Of a stretch of DNA of 59,068 nucleotides, positions 16,712-26,082 are shown in pieces. This DNA is from Halostreptopolyspora alba (GTDB lineage Bacteria; Actinomycetota; Actinomycetes; Streptosporangiales; Streptosporangiaceae). The stretch covers positions 1 through 59,068 of the forward strand of contig RJMB01000029.1 in NCBI GenBank assembly GCA_003725585.1, read 5' to 3'. Below the pieces are notes generated by a model. It was not told the DNA's origin and did no database searches. It saw nothing but the letters and a program-made list of their open reading frames with translations. Each line of letters begins with the position of its first letter. Position 1 is the stretch's first letter. A program made the position numbers and the translations under genes.

Positions 16712-17359
16712 CTAGGGGTGGTGGGTGCGTAGGAGGCGGTATCCGGCGCGGGAGGCGGCGCGTTCGGTGGGGTAGCCGTTGTTGTTGAGCCAGCGGTGCA
16801 GGGTGTCGGCGCCGAGGTCGCGTTGGACGACCAGGTGGGCGGTGCCGGTGGGGGAGAGGCGGTTGAGCCAGGTGGCCAGCAGGGTGTGGAGGGCTGGTTT
16901 GCCGATGCGGATGGGGGGGTTGGTCCAGATGGCTTCGAGGGGGCCGTCGAGGGCGGTTCGTGTGGTGGGGTCGAGCTGGCCGGTGGGTGTGCCGGTGGGT
17001 GTGGTGTGGACGCAGTGTAGGTGGGTGCCGTCGGGGTCGATGTGGTTGGTGTGGGCGTTGGTGCGGGTGAGTTGGAGGGCGCGGGTGTTGGTGTCGATGG
17101 CCAGGATGGTGGCCTGTGGGGCGCGGGTGGCCATGGTCAGGGCGATGGGGCCGTAGCCGCATCCGAGGTCGAGGAGGGTGCCGGTGGTGGGGGGTGGGGG
17201 GACGGTTTCCAGCAGGATGCGGGTGCCCAGGTCGATCTTGGTGGGGGAGAACATGCCGCTGTCGGTGGTCAGCCGTAGGTGCAGGTCGGGCAGTACCAGG
17301 TTGACGGTGGTGGGGCGGCTGGCGGAGGTGGGGTTGGGGTCGAAGTAGTGCTGGGCCAC
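16712..17359 (-). CDS. RsmC-like class I SAM methyltransferase
   Basis: A 215-residue protein starting at GTG 17359. The AdoMet motif I is LLDLGCGYGPIALTMA and motif IV is the amine-methyltransferase signature NPPIR (within IWTNPPIRIGKPALH). The MFSPTKIDLGTRILLETV entry is typical of RsmC/RlmG C-terminal domains, which make N2-methylguanosine in rRNA. It has only the catalytic half of RsmC, as in most actinobacterial homologues. The substrate is probably rRNA, although other small-molecule substrates remain possible. The codon usage is unusually rich in ACC/CAC (Thr and His are abundant). Confidence 0.85.
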   Translation of the reverse strand: MAQHYFDPNPTSASRPTTVNLVLPDLHLRLTTDSGMFSPTKIDLGTRILLETVPPPPTTGTLLDLGCGYGPIALTMATRAPQATILAIDTNTRALQLTRTNAHTNHIDPDGTHLHCVHTTPTGTPTGQLDPTTRTALDGPLEAIWTNPPIRIGKPALHTLLATWLNRLSPTGTAHLVVQRDLGADTLHRWLNNNGYPTERAASRAGYRLLRTHHP

Positions 17360-17417
17360 GTGGTGACGTTACCAGGGGGTTTGTGGTTGGGGTGGGGGTT
17401 GCCGCACCCCGTGTCAT

Positions 17418-17433
17418 GACCGACCGGTTGGTC
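17418..17433. promoter_or_regulatory. TetR-type operator before the SDR gene
   Basis: GACCGACCGGTTGGTC is a 16-base palindrome with one mismatched pair, centred 61 bases before the SDR start. The ACCGACCGGT core is a common TetR-family operator type. No TetR gene is in the window, so the regulator is unknown. Confidence 0.5.
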
Positions 17434-17486
17434 TGTACTGTTGGGTGGGTTCGTACCTGGCACACCGACGTCAAGAGGAAAGGACG

Positions 17487-18251
17487 ATGGTCGTGGGACG
17501 TTTCGAGGGGAAGGTGGCCATCATCACCGGTGGCAGCCGCGGTATCGGGTTGGCCGCGGCCCAGCGCATCGTGAGTGAGGGCGGTAAGGCGGTCATCACG
17601 GCACGCAACCCCGAGACGCTGGAGAAGGCCGTTGCCGACCTCGGTGGGGAGGCCAACGCGCTGGCTGTGGCGGGCAAGGCCCAGGACGCCAGCCACCGCG
17701 CCGAGACGATCGAGCGCACCATGGCCACCTTCGGGAGGATCGACGTCCTGGTCAACAACACCGGGATCAACCCCGTCCTGGACGCGGTCGTCAATGTCGA
17801 CAGTGACGCTATGGCCAAGATTTTCGAGGTCAACGTGATCGCGGCGGCCCAGTGGGTCGCGGCGGCTCACGCCGCCTGGATGAAGGACAACGGCGGCGCG
17901 GTGGTCAACGTGGCCTCACTGGCGGGTCAGCACCCCTCGCCGGGGTTGGGCGTGTACGGGGCGAGCAAGGCCGCACTGATCAACCTCACCCAGCAGTTGG
18001 CCTACGAGCTGGCGCACAGCGGCGTCCGGGTGAACGCGGTCGCCCCCGGTGTGGTGAAGACCCAGTTCGCCGAGGCGCTGTATTCCGACCGTGAGGAGGA
18101 AGCCGCCGCGGCCTACCCGGTGGGCCGGCTGGGTGTGCCCGAGGATATCGGCGCGGCCATCGCCTACCTCGCCTCCGAGGACGCCGCCTGGGTCACCGGG
18201 CAGGTGCACACCCTCGACGGTGGGCGCACGCTGCACGCCGGCGTGGAGTGA
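17487..18251 (+). CDS. Short-chain dehydrogenase/reductase
   Basis: A 254-residue classical SDR starting at ATG 17487 behind AGAGGAAAGGA. The cofactor motif is TGGSRGIG (14-21), the structural NNAG motif appears as NNTG (90-93), and the catalytic residues are Ser144, Tyr157 and Lys161 (VYGASK). The C-terminus PVGRLGVPEDIGAAIAYLASEDAAWVTGQ is the standard Rossmann SDR ending. ITARN after beta-2 has Arg, which favours NADP(H). It resembles the FabG-like 3-oxoacyl reductase group, but the substrate is not certain. A TetR-type operator upstream suggests it is inducible. Confidence 0.9.
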   Translation: MVVGRFEGKVAIITGGSRGIGLAAAQRIVSEGGKAVITARNPETLEKAVADLGGEANALAVAGKAQDASHRAETIERTMATFGRIDVLVNNTGINPVLDAVVNVDSDAMAKIFEVNVIAAAQWVAAAHAAWMKDNGGAVVNVASLAGQHPSPGLGVYGASKAALINLTQQLAYELAHSGVRVNAVAPGVVKTQFAEALYSDREEEAAAAYPVGRLGVPEDIGAAIAYLASEDAAWVTGQVHTLDGGRTLHAGVE

Positions 18252-18258
18252 GCCCGGG

Positions 18259-18283
18259 GCGGGGGCTGTGTTGACGCCCCCGC
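18259..18283. terminator. Hairpin terminator after the SDR gene
   Basis: GCGGGGGC and GCCCCCGC are separated by a 9-base loop and begin 8 bases after the SDR stop codon. There is no T-run. Confidence 0.6.
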
Positions 18284-18524
18284 GCTCGGACAAGCGCCGC
18301 GTCGGTGCGGCTCGGTGCCCAACCACCCGTTCGTGGGTCCCGAAACGCGTGTGGCCGCCGGTGTCTGGGGTAGGAATGCAATCCCCACGGGTCACGGCGC
18401 AGCAGGCCCGGTTGGGGAGGGCCGTGCCCACGATCGGGCACCGGTCCGGCCGGGGTCGGGCGCTGGTCCGCTGAGCCGGGCGGTGCCCGGGCCCGGCCAC
18501 GGGGTATTTGGGGGTGAGCTTCAC

Positions 18525-18800
18525 ATGCACGCGATGAAGCGATGGAATATCGACATCCTGTTGTCCGAGGAGTCCGAGGGCGAGTCGAGCCGTACCTGGG
18601 CCGAGGCCGGGTTGGCCTCCGAGGACGGGTCGAGTTTGCGGGGGCACGGTATGGCGCGCAAGCACCCCGCCGACGAGGACGTTCCCGAGATCGGTGACGA
18701 GCTCGCGGTGTCGCGCGCGCTGGCCGACCTTTCCCGGCAGCTCCGTCAGGTCGCCGCGGAGGACATCTCCGATCACACCGGGACACCATGGCGTCCGTGA
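18525..18800 (+). CDS. DUF1876 (dsRBD-fold) family protein
   Basis: A 91-residue protein starting at ATG 18525 (a second ATG at 18534 is equally possible) behind GGGGGTGA. It carries the DUF1876 pattern throughout: MKRWNIDILLSEE, TWAEAGLASEDGSSLRGHGMARKHPAD, VPEIGDELAVSRALADLSRQL and DISDHTGTPW. Family knowledge: an actinobacterial family with a dsRBD-like fold and no confirmed function. The preceding 240 bases read as an open frame too, but without family similarity. It is followed 81 bases later by a permease gene on the same strand. Confidence 0.88.
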   Translation: MHAMKRWNIDILLSEESEGESSRTWAEAGLASEDGSSLRGHGMARKHPADEDVPEIGDELAVSRALADLSRQLRQVAAEDISDHTGTPWRP

Positions 18801-18881
18801 CGCCGATCGGCCGGTTGTGGACGCCGCCGGCATGCCCGAAGTTCACTGCGGCGTGATCATGCTGGGGCACACTCGGCGAGT

Positions 18882-20162
18882 ATGACCACCTCTGAAGGTT
18901 CGCACTCGCAGGCGAAGCCGGCACGGGTCCTGGGTACTGTCGACGCCGTTGTCATCGGCGTCGCGGCGATGATCGGGGCCGGGGTGTTCGCCGTGTTCGC
19001 CCCGGCCGCCGACTCCGCTGGGGCGTGGTTGCCGGTGGCGCTGTTGATCGCCGGTGTGATCGCCTACTGCAACGCGACTTCCTCGGCGCGGCTGGCGGCC
19101 CGCCATCCGCAGTCGGGGGGTAGCTATGTCTATGGGCGCGAGCGCCTGGGCGAGCTGTGGGGCTATGTGGCCGGGTGGGCGTTCGTCGTTGGCAAGATCG
19201 CCTCGTGCGCGGCGATGGCGTTGACGTTCGCGGCCTATGCCGTGCCGCAGCAGTGGGAGCGCCCCGCGGCCGCGGCCGCGGTTGTCGTACTGACGGCGGT
19301 CAACTATCTCGGGCTGCGTTCCTCGGCGTGGCTGACCCGGGTGCTGCTGGCGGTGGTGCTGGTGGTGCTGGGGGCCGTGGTGGTTGTGGCGTTGGGCAGT
19401 GGGGAGACGGATCCCGCCCACCTGGCGGTCTCGCGCGAATGGCCGGGCTTCTTCGGGTTGCTGGGGGCCGCCGGCATGTTGTTCTTCGCGTTCGCGGGAT
19501 ATGCCCGTATCGCCACCCTGGGTGGGGAGGTGCGCGACCCCCGGAGAACGATTCCGCGCGCCATCACGCTCGCGTTGGCTGGTGTGCTGGTGGTGTACCT
19601 GGCGGTGGGCGCCTCGGTACTGATGGTCATGGGGCGGGGTGCGCTGGCCGACAGTGCCGCCCCGCTGGCCGACACGGTGGTGGCGGCGGGGTGGCCCCAG
19701 CTCGTCCCCGCGGTGGTGGTGGGCGCTGCCCTGGCCAGCCTGGGCGCGTTGCTGTCGCTGGTGTTGGGGGTCTCACGCACCGTGGCGGCGATGGCCGCCG
19801 ATGGTCACCTGCCCGGTTACCTGGCCGGGGTGCATCCGCGGTTCGGTGGTGCCCACCGGGCCGAGGTCGCTGTGGGGGCCGTGGTGGTGCTGCTGGTGTT
19901 GACCATGGATGTGCGTGGGGCGATCGGGTTCTCAGCGTTCGGGGTGCTGGTTTACTACGCGGTCGCCAACGCCTCGGCGCTGTTGTTGGGTCCTGACGAG
20001 AACCGTCCCTTGTTGCTGGTGCCGGTGGTGGGGCTGGCCGGGTGTGTGGTTCTGGCGTTCAGCCTGCCGTTGGACTCGGTGATCGCGGGGGTCGCGGTGG
20101 TCGTGGCCGGGGTGGCGGTGTGGCTGCTGCGGCGCGGGGTGGACTGGAGCGGCTTCCGCTGA
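18882..20162 (+). CDS. APC family amino acid/polyamine permease
   Basis: A 426-residue membrane protein with about twelve hydrophobic helices. The first helix has VIGVAAMIGAGVFAVFAP, the unwound GxGxF substrate and sodium/proton site of APC transporters. ARHPQSGGSYVYGRERLGELWGYVAGWAFVVGK is the conserved APC loop with S-G-G-x-Y. FFAFAGYARIATLGGEVRDPRRTIPRAI is helix 6 plus the E-x-x-x-P-x-x-x-x-P-R motif. The substrate is not predictable; amino acids or amines are likely. The start is ATG 18882. Confidence 0.9.
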   Translation: MTTSEGSHSQAKPARVLGTVDAVVIGVAAMIGAGVFAVFAPAADSAGAWLPVALLIAGVIAYCNATSSARLAARHPQSGGSYVYGRERLGELWGYVAGWAFVVGKIASCAAMALTFAAYAVPQQWERPAAAAAVVVLTAVNYLGLRSSAWLTRVLLAVVLVVLGAVVVVALGSGETDPAHLAVSREWPGFFGLLGAAGMLFFAFAGYARIATLGGEVRDPRRTIPRAITLALAGVLVVYLAVGASVLMVMGRGALADSAAPLADTVVAAGWPQLVPAVVVGAALASLGALLSLVLGVSRTVAAMAADGHLPGYLAGVHPRFGGAHRAEVAVGAVVVLLVLTMDVRGAIGFSAFGVLVYYAVANASALLLGPDENRPLLLVPVVGLAGCVVLAFSLPLDSVIAGVAVVVAGVAVWLLRRGVDWSGFR

Positions 20163-20174
20163 GTCTGTGGGGGT

Positions 20175-21008
20175 CTATGGGGTCAGGGCGGTCAGTCCGC
20201 GTCGTGCGGTGCTGGAGAGCCTGATGTGGGGCAGGTCCTCGGGGGTGAACCAGGCGCAGTCGTCGGTGGAGCCGGCGAGTTCGCGCACCCGGGGCGTGTG
20301 TGGGTTCGTCACGTGGACGTGGAAGAACACCCAGATCGCGTAGATGTCGGTGTCGTCGCTGTCCGGGCCGGGTTGGCCGGAGCGGTGGTGGTGGGTGATC
20401 GTGATGATCTCGCCCGGATGGCCGTGCTGGCAGGTCTCCTCGTGTAGCTCGCGGCGCAGTGCCGCGTGGATCTCCTCACCGTGGTCGACCCCGCCTCCGG
20501 GGAGGTGCCAGCACCCGGCGCCGGGGAATCCCTCGGCGATGCGGGTGAGCAGGAGCCGCCCGGCCGGGTCGGTGACGATGCCGTAGGCGCCGAGTCGCCG
20601 CAGCGACGGGCGTCCCCGTTCGGGTTCGGGGGGCAGTAGTTCGGCCGGTGTGGGGGTGGTGGGCAGCCTCAGTGCCCGGGATAACGCCATGGTGGGGTGG
20701 TTGGGGCCGGCCGGGTTCGGGGCGGGGTGGGTGTAGTAGATCCGGTCGATGTGTAGCTCGATGGCCCCGGTGGGGCCGGTCTCGGTGGCCAGCTCGGTGC
20801 GCACGGCGTGGGGTGTGAGTGGGGTGGTTGGGGGCAGGTTGGCCGCGGCGCGGGCCACGTCGGCGGGGTCCGCGCCGAAGAGGACCCGGGCGCCGGGCAC
20901 GGTTGCGGTGGTCTCGGTTCGGCCGTTGGGGGTGCGGCTGAGGGTGTGGGCGCTGGCCCGACGCACGCGCCGGGGCGTGTGGGTGGGTGTGGGGGGTTCG
21001 GTGTTCAC
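20175..21008 (-). CDS. NUDIX hydrolase with an extra N-terminal domain
   Basis: A 277-residue protein. The start is GTG 21008, which overlaps the stop of the upstream HAD gene (GTGA), so translation is coupled. The last 140 residues form a Nudix domain: [26 protein letters not shown] is a complete Nudix box. The first 130 residues ([28 protein letters not shown]...IDRIYYTHP) are unfamiliar to me and contain no clear motif. Coupling to a HAD phosphatase suggests sequential hydrolysis: the Nudix enzyme frees a phosphate ester that the HAD enzyme dephosphorylates. That is inference. Confidence 0.82.
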   Translation of the reverse strand: MNTEPPTPTHTPRRVRRASAHTLSRTPNGRTETTATVPGARVLFGADPADVARAAANLPPTTPLTPHAVRTELATETGPTGAIELHIDRIYYTHPAPNPAGPNHPTMALSRALRLPTTPTPAELLPPEPERGRPSLRRLGAYGIVTDPAGRLLLTRIAEGFPGAGCWHLPGGGVDHGEEIHAALRRELHEETCQHGHPGEIITITHHHRSGQPGPDSDDTDIYAIWVFFHVHVTNPHTPRVRELAGSTDDCAWFTPEDLPHIRLSSTARRGLTALTP

Positions 21009-21844
21009 CGTGGGTCCGGGCCGGGGTGGCCGTCGGGGGTGGCGTGCCAGGCCATGTTGGCGGGCATGGGGTTGTTGGCGGGTGGGGCCGCGGGGTCGTG
21101 GATGTTGTGGGTCTGGGTGAGGTGGGGGCGTGGCGCGGCGGCGCCGGTGGTCATCGCGACCAGTTCGTCGAGGCGGCCGATGGTGGGGATGTCGGCCTGG
21201 TCGTGGTTGGTGCCGTGGCGGTCGAGCAGGATGGGGCGTGCTCCCGCAGCGACGGCGCCGAGGGCGTCGGCGTGCAGTTGGTCGCCGACGTGCCAGCACT
21301 GTCTGGGGGTCAGGCCGAGGCGTTCGCAGGCGGTGTGGAAGATCCGGGGGTCGGGTTTGCCGGCTCCGGCGGTGTCGGCGCACACGAGCACCTGGAAGTG
21401 GTGGGCGATGTCGAGGGTGGCGAGTTTGTCCTGTTGGATGGCCTGGACACCGTTGGTGATGATGCCCAGGGGGACACCGGTGGAGGTGAGTTGGGTGAGG
21501 GTGGGCACCACGTCGGGGAAGGTTTTCCAGGCGGCGCGGTGGGCCTCCAGGTAGGCGTTGTAGAGCTGGTCGCACTGCTCGTCGCCGATGTGGGGGTGGC
21601 CGGCCTGGCTGGCCAGGGCGCGTACGCGTTCACGGCGTTGTTCCTCCAGTGTGAGGCGTCCGGCGATGAACGCGTTGAGGGAAATGTCGGTTTGGATGTC
21701 CCAGAGGCGGCGCGCGGCGGTGAACTCGGGGTGGCCGAGGCGCTCCATTATGGTGCGCAGTCCGGCGGAGCTGGCGGCGTGGTCGTCGAGCAGCGTGTCG
21801 TCGAGGTCGAAGAAGATCGCTGCGGGCGCGGTGGGGTCCGGCAT
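21005..21844 (-). CDS. HAD superfamily phosphatase (subfamily IA)
   Basis: A 279-residue protein. The start at ATG 21844 gives [21 protein letters not shown], with ATGs at 21853 and 21859 as alternatives. Motif I DLDDT has Asp13 as nucleophile and Asp15 as acid/base. ITNG is motif II, the lysine in [11 protein letters not shown] is motif III, and [13 protein letters not shown] is motif IV. The cap is helical (C1). The last 40 residues ([17 protein letters not shown]) are a poorly ordered tail beyond the fold. It resembles YjjG-like nucleotidases and phosphoglycolate-type phosphatases; the substrate is unknown. It is coupled to the NUDIX gene. Confidence 0.86.
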   Translation of the reverse strand: MPDPTAPAAIFFDLDDTLLDDHAASSAGLRTIMERLGHPEFTAARRLWDIQTDISLNAFIAGRLTLEEQRRERVRALASQAGHPHIGDEQCDQLYNAYLEAHRAAWKTFPDVVPTLTQLTSTGVPLGIITNGVQAIQQDKLATLDIAHHFQVLVCADTAGAGKPDPRIFHTACERLGLTPRQCWHVGDQLHADALGAVAAGARPILLDRHGTNHDQADIPTIGRLDELVAMTTGAAAPRPHLTQTHNIHDPAAPPANNPMPANMAWHATPDGHPGPDPR

Positions 21845-21946
21845 CGTTCCCATTCTCATCGCGTGTGGCACGGCAGAAAACATTCCCACGTTACCGTTGG
21901 AGCTGGAACGATGGCGCACCGGCCGGGTGGTGGTCCCCACCTGGGG

Positions 21947-22894
21947 TCAGGGCATCCGCTGGAACCACAGCAGCGATGTGAACGCCGTCGCGAAGGCGAG
22001 CACCAGGGCGGCGATCACGAAACGGGTGACAATCTCCTCATTTTCGGTCTCGGTGCCCAGGGAGGAGCCGATGTCCTCGTACACCTCGGTGAGTTCGGCC
22101 TCGGACTCGGCCTCGTAGAAGTTGCCGTTGGTGGTGGTGGCCAGGCGTTCCAGGGCGTCCTTGTCGATGTCGGCCTCGACGTATTGGCCGTTGATCTCGA
22201 TGAGTGAGGCGCCGGCGCCGAAGGCGATGGTGGAGACGGGCACTCCGCTGTTGGCGGCCTCGTTGGCGGCCGAGGGGACGGGGCGTCCCCTGGTGTTCTC
22301 GCCGTCGGAGAGCAGCACGATGGCTGAGGGGGGTGGGTTCTCGCCGGCGTCCTCGTCGAAGGAGTGGATGGCCTGTAGTGAGGTGAAGACCCCCTCGCCG
22401 ATGGCGGTTCCCGATGTCATCTGTAGCCCCTCGATCTGGTCGGCCACCGCGTCGTGGTTCTGGGTGGGGGCGGCCACGACCCCGGCGGTCGCCGAGAACT
22501 GCACCAGCCCGACGTTGAACCGGTCGGGGAGGGCGTCGATGAAGGCACGCGCGGATTCCTGGGCGGCGCTGATCCGGTCGGGGTCGACGTCGGTGGCGGC
22601 CATGGATGGTGACACGTCGATGGCGACCATGATGGTGGCGCGTTCGCGTGGCACCTCGACCGGTTTGGCCGGCTGGGCGAGGGCGACGATCAGCACACCG
22701 ATGGTCAGGCCGAACAGGGCGGCGCTGACGTGGCGTCGCCAGCCGGGGCGGCGCGGTGCGACCTGGTCGAGCAGGTGCAGGTTGGTGAACCTGACCGCGT
22801 AGCTCTTGCGGCGGAACTGCGCCGAGACGTAGATGGCGGCCAGTCCCGCCAGGGCCAGCAGCCACCAGAGTTGGCCCGCGGCGAGGAAGGTCAC
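21947..22894 (-). CDS. BatA-like VWA domain membrane protein
   Basis: A 315-residue protein starting at GTG 22894 behind AAAGGA. It has two N-terminal membrane helices (LWWLLALAGLAAIYVS and ALFGLTIGVLIVALAQ), a von Willebrand A domain at about 85-280, and a final membrane helix (FVIAALVLAFATAFTSLLWF). The metal site (MIDAS) is complete: DVSPS, the Thr of TSGTAIGEG, and LSDGEN. Family knowledge: BatA-type proteins work with MoxR ATPases and DUF58 proteins, both encoded directly upstream, in envelope stress or metal-cofactor insertion. Confidence 0.92.
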   Translation of the reverse strand: MTFLAAGQLWWLLALAGLAAIYVSAQFRRKSYAVRFTNLHLLDQVAPRRPGWRRHVSAALFGLTIGVLIVALAQPAKPVEVPRERATIMVAIDVSPSMAATDVDPDRISAAQESARAFIDALPDRFNVGLVQFSATAGVVAAPTQNHDAVADQIEGLQMTSGTAIGEGVFTSLQAIHSFDEDAGENPPPSAIVLLSDGENTRGRPVPSAANEAANSGVPVSTIAFGAGASLIEINGQYVEADIDKDALERLATTTNGNFYEAESEAELTEVYEDIGSSLGTETENEEIVTRFVIAALVLAFATAFTSLLWFQRMP

Positions 22895-22939
22895 ACGGTC
22901 GTCCTTTCGCTTGGCTGGCTGGGTGCTCTGCGGGGCTGG

Positions 22940-23923
22940 TCAGCGGGGAATGGCGGGCGTGTGCCGGGCGAGCCGGTGGGCCGTGCGTCGTTGTTCCACC
23001 ACGAAACGTGCCATGTCCATGATCCAGTCGCGGTCGGTACGCAGTACCAGGTGTGGGACGCCGCACCGGCGTAGCCCGGCGCGTATCGCTGTGCGCTGGG
23101 TCGCCGCGGCCTCGCGGTAGCGCTGGCGTACTTTCTGGTTGAGGTGGACCTCGCGGGTGTGCCCGGTCTCGGGGTCCTGCATCGTGACCAAGCCTATGTT
23201 GGGCAGGTCGAGTTCGCGGGGGTCGATCACCTCCACCGCCAGGACCTGGTTGCGCAGGGCGAGCTGGCGCAGTCCCCGCTCCCAGGGGGCGGGGGACTGC
23301 TCGGTGGCGGTGAGTGGGGTTTCCAGGAAGTCGGAGATGACCACCTGAAGGCCGCGGCGGGTGCGCATCCGGGCCAGGTCGGTGATGGCGTCGCTGAGCG
23401 TGGCCCCGCCCTCGCCGGGCTCGTTGGCGTGTGCGCGCGGGGCCGCGGCGACCGTGGACAGCAGCGACAACAGTGCCGCCTTGCCCGAACGCGCCGGCCA
23501 GCGGCGGATCTGGCCGCGGTGCAGGATGTGGGCGCCGAACCGGTCGCCGATCCGTTGGGTCAAGATGTTGACCGCCGCGAGCGCCCCCAGGGCGAGGTCG
23601 CGTTTCTCCTGGGCCGCGGTGCCGAAGTCCATGCTGGCCGACATGTCCACCAGGGTCCAGCTCTCCAGCTCGCGGTCGGCGACGAGGTCACGCACGTGGG
23701 GTTGGGTGGTGCGGGCGGTAACGGACCAGTCCATGAGGCGGACGTCGTCCTCGCCGGGCTGGTACTGGCGTGCCTCGGCGGACTCGCTGCCCGGTCCCAG
23801 CCGCATCCCTAGGTGTTCACCGTGCAGGAAGCCTTCCAGGCGCCGCACGATGCGCAGGTCGAGGCGGCGTAGCGCGGCGTGCAGGCGCGGGTCGAAGCTG
23901 GGGTGCGTGCTGTGTTCGGTCAT
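22940..23923 (-). CDS. DUF58 domain-containing protein
   Basis: A 327-residue soluble protein. The conserved DUF58 core YQPGEDDVRLMDWSVTARTTQPHVRDLVADRE is at about 53-85. It is followed by a VWA-like stretch with WTLVDMSASMDFG, where D-M-S-A-S forms a MIDAS-like motif. It starts at ATG 23923, six bases after the moxR stop codon, so the two are co-translated. Family knowledge: DUF58 proteins pair with MoxR ATPases as substrate adaptors, and no enzymatic activity is known. The VWA gene follows 45 bases later. Confidence 0.92.
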   Translation of the reverse strand: MTEHSTHPSFDPRLHAALRRLDLRIVRRLEGFLHGEHLGMRLGPGSESAEARQYQPGEDDVRLMDWSVTARTTQPHVRDLVADRELESWTLVDMSASMDFGTAAQEKRDLALGALAAVNILTQRIGDRFGAHILHRGQIRRWPARSGKAALLSLLSTVAAAPRAHANEPGEGGATLSDAITDLARMRTRRGLQVVISDFLETPLTATEQSPAPWERGLRQLALRNQVLAVEVIDPRELDLPNIGLVTMQDPETGHTREVHLNQKVRQRYREAAATQRTAIRAGLRRCGVPHLVLRTDRDWIMDMARFVVEQRRTAHRLARHTPAIPR

Positions 23924-23929
23924 GGGCTC

Positions 23930-25012
23930 CTACCGGGTTGCGACCGCGGCCCCGTCACCGGCGTCGGTGGAGGGTCCGTCCCAGATGACCCGCGGTGGTG
24001 GGACGGCCGCCAGGATCCGGTCGACGACCTGGCCGGTGGTGGTGCCGTCGGCCAGGGCGTCGAAGGTCAGCACCAGGCGGTGTGCCATGACGTCGCGGGC
24101 GAGCAGTCGCACGTCGTCGGGCAGCACGTAGTCGCGGCCCCGGATGAGGGCCAGCGCGCGGGCGCAGGCCACCAGACCCAGGGTGGCGCGGGGGCTCGCC
24201 CCGACCTCCAGGACCCGGCGTAGCTCGGGCACGCCGTAGTTCTCCGGTTCGCGGGTGGCCATGACCAGCCGTACGACGTAGTCGAGCACGAGTTGGTGCA
24301 CCTGGACGCGTTCGGCGTCCTTCTGTAGCTCCAGCAGGGTGACCGGGTCGAGGAGCTGGTGGGCCTCGGGGTGGGTCGTGCTCATCCGCCGCAGGATCTC
24401 CATCTCCTCGTGCGCGCGGGGGTGGGTCATCTCCACCTTCATCAGGAACCGGTCGCGTTGGGCCTCGGGGAGTGGGTAGACCCCTTCGGACTCGACCGGG
24501 TTCTGGGTGGCGATCACCACGAACGGGTCGGGCAGAGTGTAGGTGGTCCCGCCCAGCGACACCTGCTTCTCGGCCATGACCTCCAGTAGGGAGGACTGCA
24601 CCTTGGCTGGTGCCCGGTTGATCTCGTCGGCCAGTACGAAGTTCTTGAACACCGGGCCGAGTTCGACGTCGAACTGTTCGGTGGAGGGGTGGTAGATGCG
24701 GGTGCCCACGATGTCGGAGGGCACCAGGTCCGGGGTGAACTGGAGTCGTGTGAACGAGCCCCCGGTCACCGTGGCCAGTGTGGACACCGCCAGTGTCTTG
24801 GCGATTCCGGGCACCCCCTCCAGTAGGCAGTGCCCCTTGGCCACCAGCGCGATCAGGATGCGTTCCACCATCTGGTCCTGACCGACGATGACGGTGGAGA
24901 TCTCCTGCAAAGTGGCCCGGAGTAACTGGGTTGGATCGCCAACGGCCTCGGATGTCTCCGGTGGTGCAGGCCCTGCGTTCTCAGGGCCGGGGGCGGGTGT
25001 GGCTTCCGCCAT
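23930..25012 (-). CDS. MoxR family AAA+ ATPase
   Basis: A 360-residue protein starting at ATG 25012 (MAEATPAPG) behind AAAGG; the longer open frame upstream crosses the promoter region and is not used. It has a Pro-rich N-terminal tail of about 30 residues. Walker A is GVPGIAKT, Walker B VLADEINRAP, sensor 1 VIATQNPVE, followed by EGVYPLPEAQRDRFLMK and the helical lid GASPRATLGLVACARALAL. Family knowledge: MoxR ATPases act as chaperones with DUF58 and VWA partners, encoded here in the same operon. Confidence 0.94.
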   Translation of the reverse strand: MAEATPAPGPENAGPAPPETSEAVGDPTQLLRATLQEISTVIVGQDQMVERILIALVAKGHCLLEGVPGIAKTLAVSTLATVTGGSFTRLQFTPDLVPSDIVGTRIYHPSTEQFDVELGPVFKNFVLADEINRAPAKVQSSLLEVMAEKQVSLGGTTYTLPDPFVVIATQNPVESEGVYPLPEAQRDRFLMKVEMTHPRAHEEMEILRRMSTTHPEAHQLLDPVTLLELQKDAERVQVHQLVLDYVVRLVMATREPENYGVPELRRVLEVGASPRATLGLVACARALALIRGRDYVLPDDVRLLARDVMAHRLVLTFDALADGTTTGQVVDRILAAVPPPRVIWDGPSTDAGDGAAVATR

Positions 25013-25207
25013 CGCTACCAACCTTTCGCGATGCTGGGGCGCTCCACCTGGGCTCCACGCCGGGTACGTTGATGAACACGCACCGGTGAGACTACCCACT
25101 CTAGGTGGCTGGGAAAGCGGCGAAACGGTTGCCTGGGTCTCTACGGTTCGTAACCATCCCAAGACCGAATCGACCATCATGTCCGTTGGGGAGGGGTTGG
25201 CGAGTAG

Positions 25208-25978
25208 GTGTCTGAGCCGCTGCGGGACAACGACCCGCGCCAGCTGGGCGCGTACCGGTTGAGCGAGCGCCTCAACGCTCGCCCCGAAGGTGTGGTCTAC
25301 CTCGCCCACGACTCCGCCGGGGCGCCGGTGAGCGTGGCGATGCTCAGCGAGGGCGCGGCGGCCGACCCCGCCGCCCGGGACCGGTTCACCGCGGCTGTCA
25401 CCGAGGGGGACGGTGTTGAGGGCCCACCGCGGGTGCTGGCCGCCAACACCTCCAACCCGGCGGCCTGCTGGGTGGCGGCACCCCACGGTGGGGCCGGCGC
25501 TGGCGCCTATCTCGATCCGGTGGGGGTGGGCTCCTCCGGCGCGTCGGGGACCACCCCGGGGTACGCGCCCTACTGGGCCGGGGCGCAGGCCCCGGCCTCG
25601 GCGCGGTGGTCGTGGCAGGGCGGTAGGGGGCGCGGCGCCACGGCGGCCGAGACCAGCTCCAACCGGGGGATCGTCATCGGGCTGGTCGGGTTGCTGTTGC
25701 TGATCGTCGCGTTGCTGGTGGCGTTGTACATGTGGCTGGCCGAGGTGCCCCCGCAGGCCATGCCCGAGCGGCCCCAACCCTCGCCCCAGGAGTCGCCCCA
25801 AGGCGTGCAGGGGGAGGAGGCATCGCCCGAGGAGTCCTCCGGTGGCCGGGGTGGTGGGGAGGAGACCGTCCAGCCCTCACCCGTGGAGTCCCCCACCGGC
25901 GACGTTCCCTCCGTGCCCCTCGACGGGGAGGACGGGGCAGGCGAGGGGCTGACCGAGAACCCCGAGCAGATTCCCTGA
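25208..25978 (+). CDS. Membrane protein with degenerate kinase N-lobe
   Basis: A 256-residue protein starting at GTG 25208, with GGGGAGGGG 11-19 bases upstream. The N-terminal 95 residues resemble the start of a Ser/Thr kinase (RQLGAYRLSERLNARPEGVVYLAHD...PVSVAML...ARDRFTAAV). The glycine loop is lost, the VAIK lysine is absent, and no catalytic loop or C-lobe follows, so it cannot be a kinase. One membrane helix (about 158-181) leads to an outside tail rich in Pro, Glu and Ser. It is divergent from the MoxR operon with a 195-base shared promoter region. The function is unknown; a scaffold or sensor role is a guess. Confidence 0.7.
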   Translation: MSEPLRDNDPRQLGAYRLSERLNARPEGVVYLAHDSAGAPVSVAMLSEGAAADPAARDRFTAAVTEGDGVEGPPRVLAANTSNPAACWVAAPHGGAGAGAYLDPVGVGSSGASGTTPGYAPYWAGAQAPASARWSWQGGRGRGATAAETSSNRGIVIGLVGLLLLIVALLVALYMWLAEVPPQAMPERPQPSPQESPQGVQGEEASPEESSGGRGGGEETVQPSPVESPTGDVPSVPLDGEDGAGEGLTENPEQIP

Positions 25979-26082
25979 GGTTGGCGCGGGAGCCCCGGCG
26001 TGGGCGCCGTGACTGGTTAGGGTCGTGGTGAGGGCGCAATCGGCCCCTGCCCGACCCACGAGCGAGACGGGGAGTGTGACCC

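Noticed and set aside
21009-21575. Longer N-terminus for the NUDIX gene ending at 20175
   Set aside because: The extension lies in a shadow frame of the HAD gene; the GTGA overlap at 21008 gives a natural start.
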